In this document: piece after piece, positions 7,510 through 16,657 of the stretch | How positions within the stretch are numbered: position 1 is the first letter of the stretch | Layout: every line of letters starts with the position of its first letter | From: Butyrivibrio sp. X503 | Lineage (GTDB): Bacteria > Bacillota > Clostridia > Lachnospirales > Lachnospiraceae | Reading direction: 5' to 3' | Assembly (NCBI RefSeq): GCF_003625475.1 | Contig: NZ_RAIQ01000004.1 | Coordinates: 1-64,000 of the forward strand | Length of the DNA stretch: 64,000 nt | Notes under the pieces: model-generated | What the model was told of the DNA's origin: nothing | What the model saw: only the letters and a program-made list of their open reading frames with translations | Database searches by the model: none | Position numbers and translations under genes: made by a program

Positions 7510-9204
7510 TTACTCTACTGAATTGATAAGTCCGAATATTTCTTCTTTTATCTGTTTATTTGTCAAAAGAGCATTCTCTCTTGAGTTTCTGTTTGAGTAG
7601 AAATAAAACTTGATCTTAGGCTCTGTTCCGCTTGGTCTTATCGCAAACCACGAACCGTTATCAAGGAAGATTCTGATAGCGTTCTGAGGCGGTATATCCT
7701 CATAGCCGTTAATATAATCAATTACCTTCTCAGTCCTTGCACCCGCAACCTCGGAAGGTATATTTTCTCTAAACCACTTCATCATACGCTGTATTCTCTG
7801 AGCCCCCGGAATACCCTCAAGTACGATATTGGGTTCATCCTCTGCAAAAAATCCGTACTTTGCATAAATCTCCTGAAGAACGTCCCACAGAGTCTTTCCC
7901 TGCTTTCTGTAATATGCAGCCGCCTCAGCAACAAGCATACCTGCCGAGATTCCGTCCTTATCGCGAATATCCTCGCATACCGCATATCCTACCGATTCCT
8001 CATATCCAAAGAGATATGTGTAACCGTTTTCGTGAAGATAAGGTATCTTACCGCAGATGTTCTTAAAGCCCGTTAAGGTCTCAAACATCTCTACGCCGTA
8101 AGCGCTTGCCATTATGGTAGAAAGAGTCGACGTAACAATAGACTTTACCATGGCACCCTTTTCGGGCAGTGTTCCTGCAGACTTATGCCCCTCAAGAACA
8201 TAATTTACAAGAAGATATCCTGTCTGATTACCGTTAAGCGGTATATAATTGCCATTGTCATCGCGGATCTCAATAGCAAATCTGTCCGCATCGGGATCTG
8301 TCGCCATAAGAAGCTCAGCTCCAAACTCTCTTCCGTACTGCTCGCTTAATTTAAATGCCTTGGGATCTTCGGGATTGGGATATCCGACCGTTGTAAAATC
8401 GGGATCGGGATTTTCCTGCTCGGGAACGATCTTCCAGTTTGTAAATCCTCTGTCAGTAAGCATCTGTCTGAAAGGAATGGAACCGCAGCCGTTTAGAGGC
8501 GTATAAACAAGAGGAATACTAAGGTCGAGCTCATCGCCCTCGTGAATAGCCATTCCCTCTATCTTATCAAGATATTCTCTGTCATAATCGGCGGAAAGAA
8601 CCGTGATCATTCCGGACTTTACGCCCTCATCAAAATCAGATGTCTTGATTCCCGTCCAGATATCAACTTTATTGATCTCTTCCGTCATTCCGTCAGCAAC
8701 ATCGGATGAAACCTGGCATCCGTCATCCCAATATGCCTTATAACCGTTATATTCCTTGGGATTGTGGGAAGCCGTGATATTGATTCCGGATGTTGTTCCA
8801 AGCCTTCTTATCATGAACGCAAGCTCGGGTGTTGGTCTTAAATCCGGAAATGTATATACTTTAATGCCGTTTGCAGCAAAGATTCCGGCTGCAAACTTAG
8901 AAAACTCTTTTGAAAAATGTCTGGGATCGTGAGCAATAACAATGCCCTTATCCATCGCTTCTTTTCCCTTGGAAACGATGTAAGCGGCAACTCCCTGTGA
9001 AGCCTTACCTACAGTAAAATAGTTCATTCTGTTGGTTCCGGCACCTACTTTTCCGCGAAGACCGGCAGTTCCGAATGAAAGATCCTGATAGAATCTGTCC
9101 TCAATCTCCTTGTCATCGCCCTTGATTCCAAGAAGCTCTGCCTTTAACGGATCGTCGTCCTTAAGATTTGTAAGCCATTCATTATATCTCGTAATATAAT
9201 CCAT
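7510..9204 (-). CDS. pgcA: Phosphoglucomutase/phosphomannomutase (alpha-D-phosphohexomutase family, PgcA-like)
   Basis: 564 residues, matching the long Gram-positive phosphoglucomutases. The phosphoserine loop TASHNPKEYNGYK is near 143-155, with catalytic Ser near 145. The Mg2+ loop DPDADRF lies near 301-307, the sugar-binding loop GYEESVGY in the third domain, and the phosphate-binding RPSGTEPK loop near the C-terminus. The enzyme interconverts glucose 1-phosphate and glucose 6-phosphate, linking sugar uptake to glycogen, exopolysaccharide and wall synthesis. The start is ATG at 9204 after GGAGG. It stands alone, with short gaps to its neighbours. Some mannose activity is common in the family. 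Confidence 0.93.
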   Translation of the reverse strand: MDYITRYNEWLTNLKDDDPLKAELLGIKGDDKEIEDRFYQDLSFGTAGLRGKVGAGTNRMNYFTVGKASQGVAAYIVSKGKEAMDKGIVIAHDPRHFSKEFSKFAAGIFAANGIKVYTFPDLRPTPELAFMIRRLGTTSGINITASHNPKEYNGYKAYWDDGCQVSSDVADGMTEEINKVDIWTGIKTSDFDEGVKSGMITVLSADYDREYLDKIEGMAIHEGDELDLSIPLVYTPLNGCGSIPFRQMLTDRGFTNWKIVPEQENPDPDFTTVGYPNPEDPKAFKLSEQYGREFGAELLMATDPDADRFAIEIRDDNGNYIPLNGNQTGYLLVNYVLEGHKSAGTLPEKGAMVKSIVTSTLSTIMASAYGVEMFETLTGFKNICGKIPYLHENGYTYLFGYEESVGYAVCEDIRDKDGISAGMLVAEAAAYYRKQGKTLWDVLQEIYAKYGFFAEDEPNIVLEGIPGAQRIQRMMKWFRENIPSEVAGARTEKVIDYINGYEDIPPQNAIRIFLDNGSWFAIRPSGTEPKIKFYFYSNRNSRENALLTNKQIKEEIFGLINSVE

Positions 9205-9253
9205 AGTTTAACCTCCGCATATATCAATATTTTATCATTTTTTAGTCAATAAA

Positions 9254-10066
9254 TCATCTTTTTCCAAACTGCCAAAATACCACTGCACTGCACGCCGCCA
9301 CGTTTAAAGAATCGACATTGTGACTCATCGGTATCTTAACGCAGTAATCGCTGTCTTCTATGGTCTCAGGAAGAAGTCCGTAGCCCTCAGAGCCAAGTAA
9401 AACAGCAAGTTTCTCCTCACCACAAAGCCTATTGTCATCAAGCTCCGTCGTATCATCCCTAAGTGCAAGCGCAGCCGTCTTAAAGCCGTATTCCTTCAGG
9501 ATACTGACAGGCTCCCCCTTCGGGATATATGTCCATGGGATCGCAAATATCGTACCCATGCTTACTCTGGCCGCTCTCCTGTAAAGAGGATCTGCGCAGC
9601 CCGAGGTAAAGAGTATCGCATCCATATTAAGAGCCGCCGCATTTCTTACTATCGCTCCTACATTGGTCGGATTCGTGACATTTTCAAGGACAGCTATCCT
9701 CTTTGCACCCATGCAGATATCGGAAACCTTCGGAAGAGGCTTTCTTTTCATAGCGCATAAAAGACCTCTCGTAAGATTATACCCCGTTATAGCCTTTAAA
9801 GCGTCACCTCTTGCCACATAGACAGGTATATCCTTGTCTATGGCCATACTTCTTTCTATAACAGTCTTTCCCTCTTTGGAAAGCTCTTTTTCATCAACAA
9901 GAATGGATGCAGGCTCGTACCCCGCATCCATTGCTCTCTCTATCACCTTGGCGCTCTCAGCTATAAACAATCCGAGCCCGGGCTCATAGATCCTGCTAAG
10001 CTGATTCTCTGAAAGCTCATGATATATTTTAAATTCATCAAGACTTAAATCATCAACAAATATCAT
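9254..10066 (-). CDS. SpoU/TrmH-family RNA 2'-O-methyltransferase
   Basis: About 270 residues. The C-terminal SPOUT knot domain shows all three family motifs: NPTNVGAIVRNAAAL (motif 1), LLGSEGYGL (motif 2) and IPMSHNVDSLNVA (motif 3, with the S-adenosylmethionine-binding region). The N-terminal third resembles the substrate-binding domain of RlmB/TsnR-like enzymes, so a 23S rRNA 2'-O-methylation role is likely; the target nucleotide is unknown. The ATG at 10066 overlaps the acetyltransferase stop as ATGA, indicating translational coupling. An upstream in-frame ATG at 10078 is possible but has GGAG almost touching it. Confidence 0.9.
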   Translation of the reverse strand: MIFVDDLSLDEFKIYHELSENQLSRIYEPGLGLFIAESAKVIERAMDAGYEPASILVDEKELSKEGKTVIERSMAIDKDIPVYVARGDALKAITGYNLTRGLLCAMKRKPLPKVSDICMGAKRIAVLENVTNPTNVGAIVRNAAALNMDAILFTSGCADPLYRRAARVSMGTIFAIPWTYIPKGEPVSILKEYGFKTAALALRDDTTELDDNRLCGEEKLAVLLGSEGYGLLPETIEDSDYCVKIPMSHNVDSLNVAACSAVVFWQFGKR

Positions 10067-10629
10067 ATAATGTCCCATTCTCCGAATCGCACAGGCTCCG
10101 GATTATACGTATGCTCGGACAGCATCTTTTCCATCCATATCATGTCATACCAGGTTCCGAATTTATAGCCGCTGTCGTGGAATATCCCGACAGGCTTGTA
10201 TCCGAGCTTTTCATGGAATCTTATGCTGTCGTCCGTAAGATGCTCATCAAGCTCATCAGCAGCCATGTAAGCTATGCAGGCGTTCACATTGAGGATTCCC
10301 ATGTCTTTCAAAGACTTTTCAAGAACTGCATAAAGCATCATTCCTATGCCGTTTCTCTTAACGTCTTCCCTTACATAGATCGTTGTCTCGACGGAATAGT
10401 CATATGCCTTTCTTTCCTTAAACGTATTGGCATAGGCATATCCTACTATCACTCCGTTTTCTACAGCCTTAATATAAGGGTATTTCTTAGAAATATTAAT
10501 TATTCTGTTTTTAAATTCTTCTATCGACGGCACTTCATATTCAAATGAAATTGCTGTCTTCTCAACATACGGAGCATATATTTCAAGAAGCTCCGCCGCA
10601 TCGTCTACCGTTACTTTCTCTATAGTCAT
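10063..10629 (-). CDS. GNAT-family N-acetyltransferase (phosphinothricin acetyltransferase-like)
   Basis: 188 residues. The fold is recognisable from the opening (DDAAELLEIYAPYVEKTAISFE), the typical start of the PAT-like GNAT group, and from the acetyl-CoA loop VREDVKRNGIGMMLYAVL, the usual RxxGxG/A pattern. The C-terminal WYDMIWMEKML also fits that group. Members acetylate small amino acids, amino-acid analogues or unknown metabolites; the substrate here is not known. Its stop codon overlaps the start of the rRNA methyltransferase gene (ATGA). It begins 11 bp after the end of the oligoendopeptidase gene, so the three form one transcription unit. Confidence 0.87.
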   Translation of the reverse strand: MTIEKVTVDDAAELLEIYAPYVEKTAISFEYEVPSIEEFKNRIINISKKYPYIKAVENGVIVGYAYANTFKERKAYDYSVETTIYVREDVKRNGIGMMLYAVLEKSLKDMGILNVNACIAYMAADELDEHLTDDSIRFHEKLGYKPVGIFHDSGYKFGTWYDMIWMEKMLSEHTYNPEPVRFGEWDII

Positions 10630-10640
10630 TTCAAAAACCT

Positions 10641-12317
10641 TTATCCAAAAACCTTCTTGCTCATCTCACCCGTAAGATACGCTATTGTTCCGTCCTTGAA
10701 CGGGCTCTTTAAGCCGGCAGTGGCGAGCTCATTCTCATAAAAATCTTTGGCGGATAACTTACAGAGCAAAAGATAATGCTCCCAAGCCTCCTTGTAATCC
10801 TTATCCATCCACACTTTAAACTGCATAGCGACAACGCTTGCAAGAACATAATCAATGTAATAAAAAGGATCCCAGAAAATATGTCCCTGCCTCTGCCAAT
10901 AACCGCCTTTATCAAAGAACGGATCACCATCGAAATCAAGCCATGGTCTGTAAGTTTTCTCCAGCTCTTTCCAGGCATTCTTCCTTTCAAGAGGAGTCAT
11001 GCCGGGATTGTCATAGATAATATGCTGGAATTCATCAACCATGCATCCGTACGGAATAAATGTGATGGCATCAGCCATATGCATCTTGCGATAATCACCT
11101 GCTCTGTCTCCGAAGAACTTATCCATCCAGCCGTAGGTAAAGTATTCCATGGACATTGAGTGGATCTCAGCAGTCTCCATGGTAATATCGTTTTTCTCAA
11201 TAATATCTTCATCTCTGGTGATATAACCTTGGAAAGCATGTCCGCACTCATGTGTAATAACATCGACGTCACCGCTTGTTCCGTTAAAGTTAGCGAAAAT
11301 AATAGGAGCCTTGTACTTTGGAATAAACTCCATATATCCGCCCTGCTTCTTGGTCTTTCTTCCGAGCACATCAAAGAGTTCGCTCTCCATCATAAAGTCA
11401 AAAAACTCTTTGGTCTCAGGTGAAAGCTCGGAATACATCTCCTGTCCGGACTTAAGGATCTCTTCGGGAGTTCCGATTGGAGCGGGATTACCGTTTTTAA
11501 AGAACATATCGTCATCGTAGTATTTAAGCTCGTCTACACCGATCTGCTTTCTTCTCTCTTCCTGGAGTTTGACAACAAATGGTACAAAAGACTCTTTAAC
11601 CTGCTTTCTAAAGTTCTCAACCTCGGCTCTTCTGTATGAATTTCTGTTCATACGGTTGTATCCAAGCTCAACATAAGATTCATAGCCAAGCTCTTTAGCC
11701 TGCTTGGTTCTGTTTTTTACAAGCTTATCGAAGATATCATCGATCTCATCCGTAACCGATAAAAAGAAGTCGGAAAGAGCCTTCCACGCTCTCTTCCTAA
11801 CATCTCTGTCGTCGGAGGTCATCTTCTTATAAAGAAGGGAAATATTGTAGATCTCACCGTCTAAAGGAATCTTTGCAGATGCGATTATCTTGTCATATCT
11901 GGCAACAAGAGCATTTTCCTCCTGCATAAGAGGAAGTATCTTGTCGTTTATGGACTTATTGGCAAGCTCCATGTTCTTAAAAGCCACTTTACCGATCTTT
12001 TCTTCAAGATAAGGTCTGTACGGAGACTCATATACAACCTTCAGATAATCGTTTTTAAGCTGCGAAACAATAGGGGAAATCTCATCAATGTACTCTTTTT
12101 CTTTTTCATAGTACTTATCCGTGGTATCGATATCATAACGGAATCTACCGATGACGAAATTGGACCAGATCTCTCCTCTCATCTCATAGTACTTCTTGTG
12201 GAGCTCGAACTGCTCTTCTCCACTCTTAGCATTCTTGCTGTCGCGAATAAGCTCTTCAAAGAAAGCTTTTACCTTATCCATATCAAGGCGTTCATATGGA
12301 AACTCTGAAAATTTCAT
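10641..12317 (-). CDS. M3-family oligoendopeptidase (PepF-like zinc metallopeptidase)
   Basis: 558 residues, typical of clostridial M3 oligoendopeptidases. The zinc site is HECGH (near 355-359), with the third ligand expected in the downstream helix ITMETAEIHSMSMEYF. The enzyme hydrolyses short peptides in the cytoplasm after uptake. No signal peptide is present. The start is ATG at 12317. It is the first gene of the oligoendopeptidase-acetyltransferase-methyltransferase unit and lies just downstream of the terminator that closes the sugar transporter operon. I am confident of the family, less of peptide preference. Confidence 0.93.
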   Translation of the reverse strand: MKFSEFPYERLDMDKVKAFFEELIRDSKNAKSGEEQFELHKKYYEMRGEIWSNFVIGRFRYDIDTTDKYYEKEKEYIDEISPIVSQLKNDYLKVVYESPYRPYLEEKIGKVAFKNMELANKSINDKILPLMQEENALVARYDKIIASAKIPLDGEIYNISLLYKKMTSDDRDVRKRAWKALSDFFLSVTDEIDDIFDKLVKNRTKQAKELGYESYVELGYNRMNRNSYRRAEVENFRKQVKESFVPFVVKLQEERRKQIGVDELKYYDDDMFFKNGNPAPIGTPEEILKSGQEMYSELSPETKEFFDFMMESELFDVLGRKTKKQGGYMEFIPKYKAPIIFANFNGTSGDVDVITHECGHAFQGYITRDEDIIEKNDITMETAEIHSMSMEYFTYGWMDKFFGDRAGDYRKMHMADAITFIPYGCMVDEFQHIIYDNPGMTPLERKNAWKELEKTYRPWLDFDGDPFFDKGGYWQRQGHIFWDPFYYIDYVLASVVAMQFKVWMDKDYKEAWEHYLLLCKLSAKDFYENELATAGLKSPFKDGTIAYLTGEMSKKVFG

Positions 12318-12363
12318 AATAATTAAATCCTACTTTCATTTCATTCGTTCCATTATTATAACA

Positions 12364-12399
12364 CAAAATAAGAGGAGCGCCTGCATAAACAGGCGCTCC
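12364..12399 (-). terminator. Intrinsic terminator of the ChvE-MmsA-MmsB operon
   Basis: A perfect 10-bp stem, GGAGCGCCTG (12374-12383) and CAGGCGCTCC (12390-12399), with a 6-base loop. On the minus strand it is followed by TCTTATTTTG. It lies 48 bp past the permease stop codon. Confidence 0.85.
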
Positions 12400-12447
12400 A
12401 ATATCGTAACCATATACCCCTATAAGATTAACCTTTTCTCTAAAAAA

Positions 12448-13638
12448 TCAGTTCTTTGCAAAAAGCTTTCCGCCACGCTTTGAAACTACGTCGAAGATAA
12501 CAGCTGCAAGAAGAACGAGACCTTTAACCACCTTCTGCATGTTGGCATCGACACCCATAAGTGACATACCAAGGTTAATAACACCCATAAGAACCGCACC
12601 GATAATAACCCCGGGAACTGTACCGATTCCGCCGTAAGCAGATGCTCCACCGATGAAGCAGGAACCGATAGCATCCATCTCGTAGTTCTGACCATATGTA
12701 GGCTGAGCGGATGTAAGTCTTGCGATTGTAACCATAGCTGCAAGTGCTGCAAGGAATCCCATGTTTGTGTATGCAAGGAAGTAAACCTTATCTGTATTGA
12801 TACCTGAAAGCTTTGTAGCCTTCTCGTTGCCACCTACTGCATAGAAGTGACGACCGATAGTTGTGTTACCTGTGATATAAGCATATACAAGAATAACAGC
12901 AAGAACCCAGATAAGAACAGTAGGAATACCCTTGTGCTGAGCAAGCTTATAAGCAAAAGCCATGATAACGGCAACGATTGCAACAAGCTTACCAACAAAG
13001 ATCCAAAGTGCCTCAACCTCATAATTCTTGGTCTTTTTCTTGATGCGTGATCCGAACTGTGTAAGTACGTATACTGTAGCAGCTACAAGACCACCGAGAA
13101 GACATGTAAGGTTAAGTGTTCCGTTTCCGAAAACATCGTGGATATAACAATCTGCGCCACCACCAAAGAGGTTGACGAATGTAGTCTTATTAGTAATTGA
13201 AACTGTAAGACCGTTAAGTACTACGTTTGAAAGTCCTCTGAATGCAAGCATGCCTGCAAGAGTAACGATGAAAGGAGGAATTCTGACAAACGCGATCCAG
13301 AAGCCCTGGAATGCACCGATCGCTGTACCAACTGCGATCATGATAACGATCGTAAGCCAAACAGGAACACCCTTATTAACCATAAGAGTTGCACCAACGG
13401 CACCAACGAAACATACAACCGATCCAACAGAAAGGTCGATGTTACCACCGGTTAAGATACAAAGAAGCATACCTGTTGCAAGAATAAATACGTATGCGTT
13501 CTGTGAGATCAAGTTACTAACGTTCATGGGAAGAAGAAGCGCTCCGCCTGTTCTCCATGAAAAGAATGCCACTACAATGATCAAAACAAAGATCATAGTA
13601 TATTTTTTTAAAAATCCAAGAATTTGCTGTCCGCTCAT
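12448..13638 (-). CDS. mmsB: Multiple-monosaccharide ABC transporter permease (MmsB/GguB/XylH type)
   Basis: 396 residues of mostly hydrophobic sequence with about ten membrane segments and the BPD_transp_2 signature (LLCILTGGNIDLSVGS, and AIGSCFIGGASAYGGIGTV near the C-terminal third). The extra hydrophilic insert near 195-215 (GSRIKKKTKNYEVEALW) and the total length match GguB and XylH, not the shorter MglC. It forms the channel for sugars delivered by ChvE, powered by the ATPase encoded immediately upstream. The stop codon of that gene shares its last base with this ATG, so the two are coupled. A perfect terminator follows. Confidence 0.93.
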   Translation of the reverse strand: MSGQQILGFLKKYTMIFVLIIVVAFFSWRTGGALLLPMNVSNLISQNAYVFILATGMLLCILTGGNIDLSVGSVVCFVGAVGATLMVNKGVPVWLTIVIMIAVGTAIGAFQGFWIAFVRIPPFIVTLAGMLAFRGLSNVVLNGLTVSITNKTTFVNLFGGGADCYIHDVFGNGTLNLTCLLGGLVAATVYVLTQFGSRIKKKTKNYEVEALWIFVGKLVAIVAVIMAFAYKLAQHKGIPTVLIWVLAVILVYAYITGNTTIGRHFYAVGGNEKATKLSGINTDKVYFLAYTNMGFLAALAAMVTIARLTSAQPTYGQNYEMDAIGSCFIGGASAYGGIGTVPGVIIGAVLMGVINLGMSLMGVDANMQKVVKGLVLLAAVIFDVVSKRGGKLFAKN

Positions 13639-15185
13639 TATTTAACCTCCTTATTTCCGGATGACTGCAAGATATAAGTCATAATTTTTTCCTGAGTAGC
13701 GTCTTTACCATCAAGCTCTCCTACCATCTGGCCTTCGTTCATAACATATATTCTGTCACACATGCCAAGAATTTCAGGAAGCTCGGAAGAAATCATGATA
13801 ACAGATTTTCCTTCCGCAACGAGCTGGTTGATAATACAGTAAATTTCATATTTAGCACCTACGTCGATACCTCTTGTAGGCTCATCGAGGATAAGTATGT
13901 CTGGATTAGCAAACATCCACTTAGCAAGAAGAACCTTCTGCTGGTTACCACCACTAAGGTTTCCAACATTCTGTTCTACAGTAGGACATTTTGTCTTAAG
14001 CTTTTCCTTATACTCTTTCGCAACAGATAATTCCTTATCCTTATCAATAACGGAACGATTACTTACTTCTTCAAGATTTGCAAGCGTTGTATTTATCTTG
14101 ATGGGATTGGTAAGAATAAGTCCGTTTCCTTTACGATCCTCAGTAACATAAGCAAGCTTATGTTTAATGGCATCTTTAACCGATTTAAGGTGAACTTCCT
14201 TGCCGTTAATAAAGAGCTGACCGGAAATATTCTCTCCGTAGCTTCTTCCGAAAATACTCATGGCAAGTTCTGTTCTTCCGGCACCCATAAGTCCGGAAAT
14301 GCCGAGTACCTCACCTTTTCTGACGTTAAGATTGACATTCTTTACTATCTTTTTATCAGTATATAAAGGATGGTAAACATTCCAATTCTTAACTTCCATC
14401 ATCACATCGCCGATATGAGGTTCTCTCTTAGGAAATCTGTCTGAAAGTTCACGACCAACCATTCCCTTAATGATCCTAGCCTCAGAGATGTCATCAACAC
14501 CCTTTGTAAGAGTCTCAATAGTTGAACCGTCACGGATAACCGTGATCTTATCGGCAACATAAGAAATCTCGTTAAGCTTATGAGAGATGATGATAGATGT
14601 AAGGCCCTGTTCCTTCTTAAGCTTGAGCATAAGATCAAGAAGTGCCTTAGAATCACTCTCATTAAGTGATGATGTGGGCTCATCGAGAATAAGAAGTTTT
14701 GCATTCTTGGAAAGAGCCTTCGCAATCTCAACAAGCTGCTGTTTACCAACACCAATATCCTTAATCAGTGTCTGAGTACTGTCCTTAAGTCCGACAATAT
14801 CCAGATATTTACGAGCTAAAGCGTTTGTTTCGTTCCAATCGATCTTGAGAGAATTACCTCTCTCATTACCTAGGAACATGTTCTCAGCTATTGTAAGATA
14901 AGGAATAAGTGCAAGCTCCTGATGAATGATAACTATTCCTTTTTCTTCACTGTTCTTTATATCTTCGAATTTGCAAACCTCGGAGTCATATATGATATCA
15001 CCTTCATAGGATCCGTAAGGATAAATTCCACTAAGCACGTTCATCAGTGTGGATTTACCAGCGCCATTCTCTCCAACCAGCGCGTGAATTTCGCCCTCTT
15101 CAACCTGAAGATTTACATTATCCAAGGCTTTCACACCGGGGAAGGTTTTGGTGATATTCTTCATTTCCAATAATATCTTCGCCAA
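13638..15185 (-). CDS. mmsA: Multiple-monosaccharide ABC transporter ATPase, two ABC domains (MmsA/GguA/XylG type)
   Basis: 515 residues with two ABC cassettes. The N-terminal one has Walker [10 protein letters not shown] (near 37-45), the signature-like [14 protein letters not shown] and Walker [12 protein letters not shown]. The C-terminal one has a modified P-loop ([16 protein letters not shown]), the signature LSGGNQQKV near 405 and Walker [15 protein letters not shown]. This asymmetry is typical of monosaccharide importers (RbsA, MglA, XylG, GguA). It drives uptake through the permease encoded next, with which it overlaps by 1 bp. A hairpin separates it from chvE, probably lowering its expression relative to the binding protein. 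The gene symbol follows the ChvE-MmsA-MmsB naming. Confidence 0.94.
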   Translation of the reverse strand: MAKILLEMKNITKTFPGVKALDNVNLQVEEGEIHALVGENGAGKSTLMNVLSGIYPYGSYEGDIIYDSEVCKFEDIKNSEEKGIVIIHQELALIPYLTIAENMFLGNERGNSLKIDWNETNALARKYLDIVGLKDSTQTLIKDIGVGKQQLVEIAKALSKNAKLLILDEPTSSLNESDSKALLDLMLKLKKEQGLTSIIISHKLNEISYVADKITVIRDGSTIETLTKGVDDISEARIIKGMVGRELSDRFPKREPHIGDVMMEVKNWNVYHPLYTDKKIVKNVNLNVRKGEVLGISGLMGAGRTELAMSIFGRSYGENISGQLFINGKEVHLKSVKDAIKHKLAYVTEDRKGNGLILTNPIKINTTLANLEEVSNRSVIDKDKELSVAKEYKEKLKTKCPTVEQNVGNLSGGNQQKVLLAKWMFANPDILILDEPTRGIDVGAKYEIYCIINQLVAEGKSVIMISSELPEILGMCDRIYVMNEGQMVGELDGKDATQEKIMTYILQSSGNKEVK

Positions 15186-15239
15186 GTTTACCCCTCCTTA
15201 TTAAATAAATTAAGATTAGTCATTTTTTTCCTATAAAGA

Positions 15240-15261
15240 GGCGGGTCTTATAAGGCCCGCC
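15240..15261 (-). promoter_or_regulatory. Intercistronic hairpin between chvE and mmsA
   Basis: GGCGGG (15240-15245) pairs with CCCGCC (15256-15261) and the stem continues with one mismatch through CTTATAAG. There is no strong T-tract on the minus strand, so it is more likely an RNA-stabilising or attenuating hairpin than a full terminator. Such hairpins commonly leave the binding-protein message more abundant than that of the membrane components. Confidence 0.6.
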
Positions 15262-15291
15262 CCCCTGTTTATATTGTTTTGTTTAAATCAA

Positions 15292-16446
15292 TTACTTAAG
15301 ATCATCCTCTGTGTAGTATCCTGAATCGATGAGAAGCTTCTTGTAGCTGTCCTTATCAGCGAATACAGGCTCGCAAAGGTATGAAGGAACTGTGATCACA
15401 CCGTTATCATAAGACTCTGTATCATTTACAGGAGCTTCTCCGCCCTTCATGATAGAATCAACCATCTTTACAGTCTGAGCTGCAAGATCACGAGTATCCT
15501 TAAAGATAGACATTGACTGCTTGCCTTCGATCATAAGCTTAACGTTAGGCTTATCGCAATCCTGACCTGTAACTATAGGCCACTCACCTGTGTAGTTAGC
15601 CTTAAGTGAGTTGATTGCACCAAGTGCTGTAAAGTCGTTTGAGCAAAGAACTGCGTCAAGCTTTGTTCCGTCTGCATAGTTAGCAGAGATGATACCATCC
15701 ATTCTTGACTGAGCTGCTTCTGTTGCCCATCCGGGTGTAGCAACCTTATCAAACTCAACCTGTCCGGACTTAACAACAAGCTTTCCTTCGTCGATGTAAG
15801 GCTGAAGAACTTCCATAGCACCGCTATAGAAGAAGTTCGCGTTGTTATCACCGGGATCTCCTGTGAAGATCTCAAGGTTGAAAGGACCAGCCTGGTTCTT
15901 AAGATCAAGCTTCTCTTCAATGTACTGACCCTGCTTTGTTCCTACCAGCTTGTTATCGAATGTAGCATAGTAAGTAACAGCGTCAGAGTTCATGATAAGA
16001 CGGTCGTATGCGATAACAGCAACGCCGGCTTCCTTAGCCTGCTGAAGAACTGTTCCGAGTGAATCACCTTCGATAGGAGCGATTACAAGCACCTTTGCAC
16101 CTGAGCTGATCATGTTCTCGATCTGAGAAACCTGTGTAGGTACGTCGTTAGATGCATACTGAAGGTCAACCTCATAGCCTGCTTCCTTGAGCTGTGCTTC
16201 CATGTTAGCACCGTCCTGGTTCCATCTCTGAAGATCCTTAGTAGGCATTGAAACACCAACTTTTCCGCCGGCAGCGGGTGCCTCTGCGGGTGCTTCTGCT
16301 TCTGCTGCAGGTGCTTCCTCTGCTGTCTCAGCAGGAGCTTCTGCTGCGGGTGCTTCTGCTGCAGGTGCTGCAGCTGAGCCGCATCCTACAAGTGCTGAAG
16401 TAACCATAGCAACTGAAAGAAGTGCGCCAATGATCTTTTTCTTCAT
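15292..16446 (-). CDS. chvE: Multiple-monosaccharide-binding lipoprotein, ChvE-like
   Basis: 384 residues. A lipoprotein signal peptide ends at the lipobox LVGC (Cys22) and is followed by an Ala/Pro/Glu linker of about 40 residues. The periplasmic-binding-protein fold that follows tracks Agrobacterium ChvE closely: MPTKDLQRWNQDG, DLQYASNDVPTQVSQIENM, VIAYDRLI and ATFDNKLVG, then FTGDPGDNNANFFYSGAM and IVTGQDCDKPNVK. ChvE binds several aldoses (glucose, galactose, arabinose, xylose). Here the protein would sit on the outer face of the membrane and feed MmsAB. The ATG at 16446 is preceded by GGGAGG. It has its own leader after a terminator, and the kinase/regulator pair upstream probably controls it. 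Confidence 0.94.
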   Translation of the reverse strand: MKKKIIGALLSVAMVTSALVGCGSAAAPAAEAPAAEAPAETAEEAPAAEAEAPAEAPAAGGKVGVSMPTKDLQRWNQDGANMEAQLKEAGYEVDLQYASNDVPTQVSQIENMISSGAKVLVIAPIEGDSLGTVLQQAKEAGVAVIAYDRLIMNSDAVTYYATFDNKLVGTKQGQYIEEKLDLKNQAGPFNLEIFTGDPGDNNANFFYSGAMEVLQPYIDEGKLVVKSGQVEFDKVATPGWATEAAQSRMDGIISANYADGTKLDAVLCSNDFTALGAINSLKANYTGEWPIVTGQDCDKPNVKLMIEGKQSMSIFKDTRDLAAQTVKMVDSIMKGGEAPVNDTESYDNGVITVPSYLCEPVFADKDSYKKLLIDSGYYTEDDLK

Positions 16447-16572
16447 AACTGTTATTTCCTCCCTATGAAATATAGTTTTTTGCAGATTTATATCTGCTCT
16501 TTACAAATAACAATCTAACACAAATAAAATAGGAATAATTTATGATGTTCTGTAAATTTTTACTGTCACTCA

Positions 16573-16618
16573 AAATAAAAAACCGACTATGCTAGCATTA
16601 TTTTGCTGTCATAGTCGG
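16573..16618 (-). terminator. Intrinsic terminator between the sensory lipoprotein gene and chvE
   Basis: Stem CCGACTATG (16610-16618 read on minus) with CATAGTCGG (16583-16591), followed on the minus strand by TTTTTTATTTT. It splits the regulatory unit (17-22 kb) from the transporter unit, so chvE must start from a promoter in 16447-16572. That leader also contains a short inverted repeat GCAGAT/ATCTGC (16482-16497) of unknown role. Confidence 0.87.
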
Positions 16619-16657
16619 ATATATTAATTTTGTGCTATGCGCGATATTAATCTCGCA